Shown in pieces: positions 1-5,702 of a stretch of DNA of 5,702 nt (its first letter is position 1; the number at the start of each line of letters is the position of its first letter). This DNA is from Chitinophaga pinensis (GTDB lineage: Bacteria; Bacteroidota; Bacteroidia; SXHM01), in assembly GCA_945889235.1 (NCBI GenBank), contig CAMDBK010000204.1, positions 1 through 5,702 of the forward strand, read 5' to 3'. Both the position numbers and the translations under genes were made by a program. A model generated the notes under the pieces. That model was given only the letters and a program-made list of their open reading frames with translations, was not told the origin of the DNA and ran no database searches.

Positions 1-687
1 ACTGTCTAATTCTTCCTGTGAAACCGGTTTGTCAACCACCACAATGGCATTGCTCATGTCACCGCCTTTAATCAGATTATTTTTGTGCAGGTATTCCAGT
101 TCATGCAAAAAACAAAACGTACGGCTTGAAGCAATTTCCTTCCCGAAATCTGAAAGTTTTTCAAGTGTAAAATGTTGGCTTCCTAAAACCGGAGAATTGT
201 AATCAATCATTACCGTAACTCTGTAATCAGGTGCAGGAATTGCAAAGATTTCAACGTTGCGCTCATCATCTCTGAATTCTAATTTATCCTCCAGTTCAAA
301 ATAAACGCGTGCTTTATCCTGTTCCTCAACACCTGCTTTTTTTAGGGCATCCATAAAAGGTTTTGAACTGCCATCCATAATCGGAAGTTCAGGTCCGTCC
401 AGTTCCATCAGCACATTATCTATCTCCATTCCAACTAATGCCGCAAGCGTATGTTCAATGGTGGCAACGGTTGCGCCATTTTCAGACAAAGTAGTACCGC
501 GCGAAACATCAATCACATTATCCGGGTCAACCGTTATAATTGGCTTGCCATCCAAATCAACCCGTTGAAATTTAAAACCGTGGTCAACAGGCGCAGGCCT
601 GAAGGTAAGATGCGTTTCTTTACCTGTGTGTAAACCAACACCGGTCATTGTAACGGCTTCTTTTATTGTTTTCTGAAAATCGCTCAT
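1..687 (-). CDS. lpxC: UDP-3-O-acyl-N-acetylglucosamine deacetylase LpxC, N-terminal 229 codons (cut by left edge)
   Basis: LpxC is the zinc-dependent cytoplasmic deacetylase that removes the acetyl group from UDP-3-O-(3-hydroxyacyl)-GlcNAc, the committed step of lipid A synthesis. The visible 229 residues carry the family hallmarks: TGVGLHTGK at residues 15-23, TIEHTLAAL at about 76-84 with the conserved Glu78 and zinc ligand His79, PIMDGSSKPF at 102-111, and SSRTFCF at 187-193. The second zinc-binding motif (HKxxDxxGD in E. coli) lies beyond the window. ATG at 687 is chosen because an in-frame TAA stands four codons upstream and the TGVGLHTG motif falls at the usual distance from the N-terminus. 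There is no Shine-Dalgarno site; the leader is A-rich. The gene starts 46 bp after lpxD on the same strand, so co-transcription is likely. In Bacteroidota lpxC is usually fused to fabZ; that is family knowledge, since the fusion point is outside the window. Confidence 0.96.
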   Translation of the reverse strand, partial: MSDFQKTIKEAVTMTGVGLHTGKETHLTFRPAPVDHGFKFQRVDLDGKPIITVDPDNVIDVSRGTTLSENGATVATIEHTLAALVGMEIDNVLMELDGPELPIMDGSSKPFMDALKKAGVEEQDKARVYFELEDKLEFRDDERNVEIFAIPAPDYRVTVMIDYNSPVLGSQHFTLEKLSDFGKEIASSRTFCFLHELEYLHKNNLIKGGDMSNAIVVVDKPVSQEELDS

Positions 688-698
688 TATTTTTTTTT
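688..698 (-). promoter_or_regulatory. A-rich translation leader of lpxC, no Shine-Dalgarno
   Basis: Immediately before the lpxC ATG the coding strand reads nine A residues followed by TA, with no GGAGG-like element. Bacteroidota are known to depend little on Shine-Dalgarno pairing and to favour A-rich leaders, so this tract is probably the functional initiation region. The assignment as a ribosome-recruiting element is inference. Confidence 0.35.
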
Positions 699-705
699 AT
701 GTTGA

Positions 706-765
706 TCGCAAAGGCGCTAAGTTCGCAAAGGTTTTATTTTCTTAGCGTGCTTTGCGCCTTTGCGA
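706..765. repeat. Three-unit CGCAAAG/CGCTAAG palindrome covering the lpxD stop codon
   Basis: The arms are 706-730 and 741-765 around a 10-base AT-rich loop (731-740). The outer 11 bases are a perfect inverted repeat (tcgcaaaggcg at 706-716, cgcctttgcga at 755-765). Continuing inward, the arms pair with three mismatches and one G-T wobble. Each arm holds three 7-base units: CGCAAAG at 707, CGCTAAG at 715 and CGCAAAG at 724 on the plus strand; CTTAGCG at 741, CTTTGCG at 750 and CTTTGCG at 758 in the other arm. Unit spacing is mirrored (8 then 9 bases from the outside), and two of the three mismatches come from the A/T difference at the fourth base of a unit. One arm encodes the LpxD tail and the loop holds its TAA. 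Neither strand has a T-tract directly after the stem, so it does not look like an intrinsic terminator. Similar CGCAAAG repeats are dispersed in Bacteroidota genomes as I remember them; I have not searched. Confidence 0.85.
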
Positions 766-1777
766 GCCATTTCTCCAGTTCTGCAATTTTAGCATTTAAT
801 TCAGGAAGTCTGCGAAATACTACATACGAGCGTTTGTATTCGCCTACGCCAAAAGCGGGCGAGCCCTGTACAATTTCTCCATCCTTTAAATCTGCTCCAA
901 TACCTGATTGCGCTGCAATCATTACCTTGTCTCCAATAGTCAAATGTCCTATAATTCCAACCTGACCGCCAATCATACAGTTCTTACCAATTTTGGTGGA
1001 GCCCGCAACACCTGTCTGCGCTGCAATAACAGTGTTCTCCCCTATTTCAACATTATGCGCAATTTGTATCAGGTTATCTAATTTTACACCTTTTCTAATA
1101 ATAGTAGAACCCAAGGTTGCTCTATCAATGGTAGTGTTTGCACCTATTTCCACATTGTCTTCAATAACCACATTTCCTATTTGTGGAACTTTTGCATAAT
1201 TATTTTCAGCGTTGGGTGTAAAACCAAATCCATCACCACCGATTACAACGCCTGCGTGAAGCGTACAATCATTTCCGATTACACATTCATGATAAATTTT
1301 AACTCCCTGAAAAAGTGTTGAGTTTGTTCCCACTTTTACATTATCGCCAATATAAACTCCGGGATAAAGTTTTGTGTTATCGCCAATCACCGCGTTTTCG
1401 CCCACATAAACAAAAGCTCCGATATAGGTATTTTTTCCAATGGAAGCTGTATCAGAAACATAGCTTAGCGAATCTTTTCCCTGCTTGTTTTTATTCAGTT
1501 TATTATAGTATTCCAGCAGTTTTGCAAAACTTTGATAAGCATCATCAACCCGGATAAGTGTAGTATTTATTTTTTTTTGAGGAACAAAATCTTTACCTAC
1601 TATTACTGCACTGGCATTAGTAGAATAAATGTATTCTGTATATTTTGGATTAGCCAGAAAGGAAAGTGAACCGGGTTCACCCTCTTCAATTTTAGATACT
1701 TTGCTTACCTGCGCATCAGGATTTCCATCCACTGTGCCGTTGAGTATGCCGGCAATCTGCCGCGCTGTAAAAATCAT
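734..1777 (-). CDS. lpxD: UDP-3-O-acylglucosamine N-acyltransferase LpxD
   Basis: LpxD transfers a 3-hydroxyacyl chain from acyl-ACP to the 2-amino group of UDP-3-O-acyl-glucosamine, the third step of lipid A synthesis, in the cytoplasm as a trimer. The 347-residue length is close to the E. coli enzyme (341). Residues 1 to about 100 resemble the N-terminal uridine-binding domain. Residues from about 105 to 310 are a left-handed beta-helix of hexapeptide repeats (for example IGENTVI, IGKNCMI, IGDKVMI). The catalytic histidine corresponds to His241 in QIAHNVEIG, and a second conserved His is His278 in IIGHLTIG. Residues from about 311 form the C-terminal helical extension; the last residues (AKAQSTLRK) come from the palindromic repeat. 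ATG at 1777 gives the standard MxFTA-type N-terminus. It probably forms a lipid A operon with lpxC, 46 bp downstream. No defect is visible. Confidence 0.97.
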   Translation of the reverse strand: MIFTARQIAGILNGTVDGNPDAQVSKVSKIEEGEPGSLSFLANPKYTEYIYSTNASAVIVGKDFVPQKKINTTLIRVDDAYQSFAKLLEYYNKLNKNKQGKDSLSYVSDTASIGKNTYIGAFVYVGENAVIGDNTKLYPGVYIGDNVKVGTNSTLFQGVKIYHECVIGNDCTLHAGVVIGGDGFGFTPNAENNYAKVPQIGNVVIEDNVEIGANTTIDRATLGSTIIRKGVKLDNLIQIAHNVEIGENTVIAAQTGVAGSTKIGKNCMIGGQVGIIGHLTIGDKVMIAAQSGIGADLKDGEIVQGSPAFGVGEYKRSYVVFRRLPELNAKIAELEKWLAKAQSTLRK

Positions 1778-1781
1778 GCAG

Positions 1782-1789
1782 CAAATTTA
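1782..1789 (-). promoter_or_regulatory. Possible Bacteroidota -7 box (TAAATTTG) just upstream of lpxD
   Basis: The minus strand reads TAAATTTG, an exact match to the TAnnTTTG box bound by the Bacteroidota primary sigma factor. It ends four bases before the lpxD ATG, so transcription starting about five bases downstream would begin at or next to the start codon and give a leaderless or nearly leaderless mRNA. No TTG lies at the expected -33 spacing (the nearest, at 1818-1816, is about 26 bases away), and the region is very AT-rich, so a chance match is quite possible. Confidence 0.3.
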
Positions 1790-1932
1790 TTAATTATTTA
1801 ATATGAGGAGGTTGGCAATATAAATGAATCAGGAACTATTGAACAGCAAAATTCCTTCATTTTACAATAAAAAAAACAACTCCTGATAGAGAATAAATCT
1901 AAGACTCCCTGAGATATTATATTTCTTCTTTC

Positions 1933-4900
1933 TTACTCTTTCACAATTTTTTCACTGTGCAGTATTTTTCCATCAGGCTGAGTAATTTTAACAATGTACA
2001 TGCCATGTGAAAGTTTCTGCATATCAAGTGTGGTAAACATTTCATTAACCATTTCTGTAAAAACAACTCTGCCGCTGATATCAAATAAAGTCAGCACTTT
2101 CCGGCTGTTATCACCAATGATATAAACTGTAAGTTTTTCAGAAACAGGATTTGGGAAAAGTGTAACACTGAATGCCGGTTGAGTTTCTTCGGCAAGTGTA
2201 ACTTCAGGTTGTGAAACTTCAGGCATTTCCTGTTCTGTTGCTGTACCTAAAGCCACTTTCAACGTATAGCAATTGGAAGCATTGTAGGTATTGCTGTTTC
2301 TTCCGTTTACTCTTGCATAGTAAGTTCCCGCAGTATAGGTTCTTGAAATTGTTTCACTGGTTGTACCACTGTTGGTTGAACTTGCCAATTGAGTTGTGCC
2401 GTTAGCGCTATACAAGTAAAGCTGATAATTGGCCGGAAGATTAGTTAAGGTTATGGTTGCCGTTCCTCCGGTAGTGATTACAAATTTGTAATAATCATTA
2501 TCACCGCTTACATTTATTAATCCATAAACATCTGTGTTGAAAGGAATAGTGGCTGCACCGGAATATGTTCCGTTAGTGCTTACATCATAAGCACCCGGAC
2601 AAGTTGTTGCAGCAGCTGTTGTAAACTGTCCCTGACTGTATCCGCTTCCTGAACCGCTGCAATTTGTTTTTACTCTCCAGTCATATACAGAACTTGCTGC
2701 CAATCCGCTGATGCTTCTTGAAGTGCTTGTTGTTGCTGTTATTGAATTTGTCCATGTTCCGTTACTGGTTAATTTGTAATCAACATCATAACTAAGTGCA
2801 CCGCTTACTGCTGTCCAGCTTACAGTTGCACTGCTTGAAGAGATAGCACTTGAAGAAAGACCGGAAGGTGCGTTACAAACAAAAGGTGCAGTGGTTGTAA
2901 ATTGTGCCTGTGTATAAGCACCTGTAGCTCCATCACAATTTGGCCTTACCCGGTAATCATATAAGCTTCCCTGCGTTAATCCGCTTAAAGCAACGGATAG
3001 GTTAGTTGTTGCTGCGGCAGCATTTGTCCAGATTGATGATGAGTTTAATTTATAATCCACATCATAATTTAATGCTCCTGATAATGCTGACCAACTAAGA
3101 GTAGCGGTGTTATCACCAATTGACGAAGCATTCAATCCGGTAACAATTCCACAGGTTGGTCCTACAGATAAAGTTGCCGTAAAAATTCCTCTTCCGTGCG
3201 TAGCCGCTGAAATGAGTGCATCACTACTGCGGTATTGCAACATATCGGTTCGCACATTCGGGAAAGTTGGTTCAGGCTCCCAAATGGTAGATGCTCCGTT
3301 TATCAACATGGTTTGCCAGATACCGGTTTCAGTTGCAATAATTGCTTTGGTATTATCACCGGGATAGAACATTGCCCAGCGTACGGGCATATCAGGCAGG
3401 CTGCCGTCAACAGCACTCCATGAAGTACCGCCATTAGCAGTTACCCAAACATTATTTACTCCGTAGTTTGAATAAACAACAATAATGTTTTGGTCAGAAG
3501 TTCCTACTTCTATGCATGAAATATTGGCGCTTGCAGTAGTCATTCCTGTGCCAATGATATTGGTAAACGTGGGTGTTCCGTTGGCATTGGCCGCCTTAAT
3601 TAAAGAAGGTGTTACACCGCTTCCGCCACCTGCAAAAAACACGGTATTGTTGGTGTAAGGCGAAACTTTTACTGCTGATACTTTTCCATTGCTTAATCCG
3701 CTCATGGTTACAGCCGTAAAGGTTGCACCGCTTTGCGGATCATTCCAGCGCACGTATTGGTTAGCGTTTCCGCTGCAATACATGATGTTGTTGACATCAT
3801 CATAATCGGTTGGGTTAATAAAGCGCCCTGCCGAACTTGAATAGTTTACAGATGTCCACGAACCACCACTGTTGGTGCTTCTGCGGTATTGATTATAAAC
3901 ATAGGAGCCCCATTGATACTGTCCCTGGTTCTGGTCAATGTGAACATAGGCTCCATCGCCACCGGTAACTTCCACCGAACTTGTTAAACCTGCGCCATTC
4001 AATTGGTGTACACCATTATCCTGTGCGCCTGCCAAAAAATAATCTGCTGAAGTGGGGTGAACTGCTACTGCATAAAATTGCTTTATCCTGAGACCAACAT
4101 TGCGGTCAGTGAAGGTAGTTCCGCCATCTGCTGAAAGATGAACTCCACCATCACTTGCTACAAGCACACGGTTGTTGCTGCGCCAAATCATTGCCTGCTG
4201 GTCGGCATGTACATACTGGCCGGTGGTGCCGTACCAGTTACTGATTTTTGTCCAGCTGGTTCCTCCATTGGTTGTTTTGTAGCAATCTAAAGCGCCAACA
4301 ATAACATTATTTGCATTTGTTGGATCAACGGCCACTGCCATATTATACCACGATTGTCCGCTTGTAAATGCAGGAGTAGTTATTGCTGACCAGTTAGCTC
4401 CGCCATTAGTTGATTTGTAAATTGAAGTAACTTCCCATGCAGAAGTTGATGGCAACGCATACAGCGTATTTCCATTGCTTGCCAAATCAACATTGTATTG
4501 AGTTGTAAAAGTTGTTGCAGGGCTTGTCCATGTGCCGCTTGTTACGGATGCGGGAGTGTCTGTGTACCGGTATCCTGAACTGCCGGATGGTGTATTGTAA
4601 TATCCGCAGGTAACGTGCAGTCTGCCGGTGCTGCTCAGTTCTATGTCCGGAATACGTGTATCCAGTCCCGAAGGTGTAATGTTAGACCATGTTGCAGAAG
4701 ATTTGGTATAGCGTTGCAAACCCGCTGTGTTTGAAATGGAATTGCAGCCAACATATAAGTTACCGCTGGCATCGCAAATCAATTTACTCACATTCCAGAA
4801 ATTGGAGGTGCCGCTCATAACAGCCCATGTAACACCGTGGTCGGTGCTTATCCAAACACCTGCACCTCTAACGGCATCAGCATTAATAGCCTTTTCACCT

Positions 4901-5427
4901 GTTCCGAAATACATAATGTTATAGTCAGTTGGGTCCTGGCAAATACTGCCAATTGCTAAGTTTCCGAAAAAATCATTAATAGCTACCCAGGTTGCAGGGT
5001 TAGAACTGATATTCGTTGTTTTCCATAAACCTCCATCAATACCACCCACCCATACGGTATTACCGGTTGCATCACCAAGGTCTTCCAAAATTGCTCTTAC
5101 CCTGCCAGAAGTTTTTCCGTTTCCGGGTCTTGTGTTTCCGTTGCTGGGACCTACCGCATCACTGTTAGGACCGCGCTCAACCCATGTGAATGCTGAGCGA
5201 AAATTTTCCGCATTCAAAATATCAACTCTGTCTTTTCTGATACGATAAGCATCAAACAATTTATTTTTCGGAACATAACCCAGTACCGGGTCTTTAGTCA
5301 TGTCAATTTCATGTTGAAGGCGCTTTGAAATACCAGCCTCGTTTTCTGTTACCAGTTGAACTTGTGCAAAAACGATGCTTGTAATAAAGCTGAATAATAA
5401 AGTTGTAATGAGTTTTGTTTTAAACAT
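1933..5427 (-). CDS. Large secreted Asp-box beta-propeller protein with two FN3-like modules, PPC domain and T9SS type A sorting domain
   Basis: This 1164-residue protein is built for export. Residues 1-21 are a signal peptide (Lys-containing start, hydrophobic core, VFA before the likely cut at Gln22). Residues from about 80 to 755 form a BNR/VPS10-like propeller region. Asp-box motifs are STDHGVTW (194), STNGGANW (339), TTNGGTSW (385), SADGGTTF (432), STNSGGSW (517) and TANGGTSW (663), and family-typical GGDGAYVHID (489-498) and ATHGRGIF (742-749) are present. Two FN3-like modules follow (about 757-846 and 850-938), then a PPC domain (about 942-1060), a Glu/Pro/Gln/Thr-rich linker (1061-1084) and a Por-secretion type A C-terminal domain (1085-1164; FPNPVSEKLTV, LFDISGRVV, GMYIVKI). 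The T9SS tail implies export across the outer membrane, with surface attachment or release. No sialidase FRIP motif or obvious catalytic residues are visible, so enzyme, binding protein and adhesin all remain open. It is flanked by spacers of 127 and 155 bp and is probably monocistronic. Confidence 0.92.
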   Translation of the reverse strand: MFKTKLITTLLFSFITSIVFAQVQLVTENEAGISKRLQHEIDMTKDPVLGYVPKNKLFDAYRIRKDRVDILNAENFRSAFTWVERGPNSDAVGPSNGNTRPGNGKTSGRVRAILEDLGDATGNTVWVGGIDGGLWKTTNISSNPATWVAINDFFGNLAIGSICQDPTDYNIMYFGTGEKAINADAVRGAGVWISTDHGVTWAVMSGTSNFWNVSKLICDASGNLYVGCNSISNTAGLQRYTKSSATWSNITPSGLDTRIPDIELSSTGRLHVTCGYYNTPSGSSGYRYTDTPASVTSGTWTSPATTFTTQYNVDLASNGNTLYALPSTSAWEVTSIYKSTNGGANWSAITTPAFTSGQSWYNMAVAVDPTNANNVIVGALDCYKTTNGGTSWTKISNWYGTTGQYVHADQQAMIWRSNNRVLVASDGGVHLSADGGTTFTDRNVGLRIKQFYAVAVHPTSADYFLAGAQDNGVHQLNGAGLTSSVEVTGGDGAYVHIDQNQGQYQWGSYVYNQYRRSTNSGGSWTSVNYSSSAGRFINPTDYDDVNNIMYCSGNANQYVRWNDPQSGATFTAVTMSGLSNGKVSAVKVSPYTNNTVFFAGGGSGVTPSLIKAANANGTPTFTNIIGTGMTTASANISCIEVGTSDQNIIVVYSNYGVNNVWVTANGGTSWSAVDGSLPDMPVRWAMFYPGDNTKAIIATETGIWQTMLINGASTIWEPEPTFPNVRTDMLQYRSSDALISAATHGRGIFTATLSVGPTCGIVTGLNASSIGDNTATLSWSALSGALNYDVDYKLNSSSIWTNAAAATTNLSVALSGLTQGSLYDYRVRPNCDGATGAYTQAQFTTTAPFVCNAPSGLSSSAISSSSATVSWTAVSGALSYDVDYKLTSNGTWTNSITATTSTSRSISGLAASSVYDWRVKTNCSGSGSGYSQGQFTTAAATTCPGAYDVSTNGTYSGAATIPFNTDVYGLINVSGDNDYYKFVITTGGTATITLTNLPANYQLYLYSANGTTQLASSTNSGTTSETISRTYTAGTYYARVNGRNSNTYNASNCYTLKVALGTATEQEMPEVSQPEVTLAEETQPAFSVTLFPNPVSEKLTVYIIGDNSRKVLTLFDISGRVVFTEMVNEMFTTLDMQKLSHGMYIVKITQPDGKILHSEKIVKE
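2614..3153 (-). repeat. Tandem pair of FN3-like modules within the secreted protein
   Basis: Residues 759-846 and 851-938 align almost without gaps at a period of 92 residues (276 bp), with about half of positions identical by eye. Shared landmarks are SGAL-YDVDYKL, WTN, SGL, the YD-RV strand, an N-C pair and QFTT at the end. This points to an internal duplication of one module that has since diverged. FN3-like spacers of this type are common between propellers and sorting domains in secreted Bacteroidota proteins. Confidence 0.8.
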
Positions 5428-5456
5428 TTGAAGTATTTATTTGGGTTGTGTTTTTA

Positions 5457-5464
5457 CAAACGTA
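5457..5464 (-). promoter_or_regulatory. Candidate Bacteroidota promoter (-7 box TACGTTTG) of the secreted-protein gene
   Basis: The minus strand reads TACGTTTG, an exact TAnnTTTG match, 29 bases before the ATG at 5427. A start site about five bases downstream would leave an A-rich leader of roughly 25 bases without a Shine-Dalgarno site. Upstream, TTTTTTTG at 5487-5480 offers a TTTG element, but only 15 bases separate it from the -7 box, shorter than the usual spacing of about 19-21. The position in an intergenic spacer directly before a gene supports it; the -33 element remains unresolved. Confidence 0.45.
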
Positions 5465-5554
5465 TATTATTTTGGATTTCAAAAAAAGATAAAATTACAA
5501 AAGACACAAAATAAGCTACCAACTATATGTATACATCGATAACCATCAAACCGA

Positions 5555-5702
5555 CTAAGGCGTTGAAAGCGATACCGGAAGTATTTTTCCGTTATAAAAC
5601 TTGCTTCCGTTCATCGCAAATTCTGAAATGTAGTTAGACATTTGTTCAGCAGTCAATGGAGCTTTATATCCCGGAAAAGCTTCCTGCAGCATTTCGGTTT
5701 GT
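5555..5702 (-). CDS. C-terminal end of a probable short-chain dehydrogenase/reductase (cut by right edge)
   Basis: An open frame enters from the right edge and runs 48 codons to TAG at 5557-5555. Readable parts include TEMLQEAFPGYKAPLTAEQM, then NYISEFAMNG, and the end FYNGKILPVSLSTP. TEML near the visible start fits the region after the PGxxxTEM segment of classical SDR enzymes, and a tail of the form NGKxLPVS fits the end of such proteins as I remember them. The catalytic YxxxK motif and the Rossmann TGxxxGxG motif would lie outside the window, so the assignment rests on the tail alone and cofactor and substrate are unknown. Coding character is supported by sensible amino-acid composition and by the same strand as all other genes. 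It is separated from the downstream gene by 127 bp with its own promoter candidate. Confidence 0.55.
   Translation of the reverse strand, partial: QTEMLQEAFPGYKAPLTAEQMSNYISEFAMNGSKFYNGKILPVSLSTP

Noticed and set aside
706..765. CRISPR or phage attachment site interpretation of the repeated CGCAAAG units
   Set aside because: There is no regular spacer array, the units are 7 bases in a single palindrome, and no integrase or tRNA gene is nearby.
451..1557. Plus-strand open frames opposite lpxC and lpxD
   Set aside because: They lie antisense to strongly recognised genes, have unusual composition and match no family I know; they are shadows of the real coding strand.
1829..1886. Inverted repeat tcagga/tcctga with a nearby run of eight T on the minus strand, as a terminator for the large gene
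   Set aside because: The perfect stem is only 6 bp, its extension relies on three wobble pairs, the loop is long, and the T-run falls inside the structure rather than after it.
4646..4657. RIPD at residues 258-261 as a sialidase FRIP-like motif
   Set aside because: The preceding Phe is absent, it sits in the middle of the propeller region rather than at its N-terminal start, and no partner arginine triad is apparent.
2211..4924. Plus-strand open frames opposite the large secreted protein
   Set aside because: All are short, antisense to a continuous 1164-codon gene with coherent domains, and show no motifs of their own.
5527..5536. Perfect 10-base palindrome atgtatacat in the spacer upstream of the secreted-protein gene
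   Set aside because: It is short and AT-rich in an AT-rich spacer, does not extend beyond 10 bases, and lies well upstream of the promoter candidate; chance is the simplest explanation.

Overview
The window looks like chromosomal DNA of a Bacteroidota bacterium. The evidence is a C-terminal type IX secretion (T9SS) sorting domain, genes without Shine-Dalgarno sites but with A-rich leaders, TAnnTTTG-type promoter boxes, an adjacent lpxD-lpxC pair, and a CGCAAAG/CGCTAAG palindromic repeat of a kind I remember from this phylum. Every gene I can support lies on the minus strand, so transcription runs from right to left.

Layout in the order of transcription. (1) 5702-5555: the last 48 codons of a gene entering from the right edge, probably a short-chain dehydrogenase/reductase. 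(2) 5554-5428: a 127-bp AT-rich spacer with a good candidate Bacteroidota promoter. (3) 5427-1933: a 1164-residue secreted protein. It has a signal peptide, a large Asp-box (BNR/VPS10-like) beta-propeller region, two tandem fibronectin-III-like modules, a pre-peptidase C-terminal (PPC) module, an acidic linker and a type A T9SS sorting domain. (4) 1932-1778: a 155-bp spacer with a possible lpxD promoter abutting the start codon. (5) 1777-734: complete lpxD. (6) 733-688: a 46-bp junction. A 60-base three-unit palindrome covers the last codons of lpxD, its stop codon and part of this junction. (7) 687-1: the first 229 codons of lpxC, cut by the left edge.

lpxD and lpxC belong to lipid A (Raetz pathway) biosynthesis. 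LpxC deacetylates UDP-3-O-acyl-GlcNAc and LpxD adds the second 3-hydroxyacyl chain to the exposed amine. They are probably co-transcribed, with the palindrome between them as the most likely place for post-transcriptional differences in expression. The large secreted protein appears to be its own transcription unit. Nothing links it functionally to lipid A beyond the general point that many T9SS type A cargo proteins end up attached to lipopolysaccharide at the cell surface.

I did not find a clearly new biological system here. The best items for a second look are the palindrome that supplies the LpxD C-terminus and stop codon, the cysteine-bracketed modules of the large surface protein, and the possible leaderless start of lpxD.
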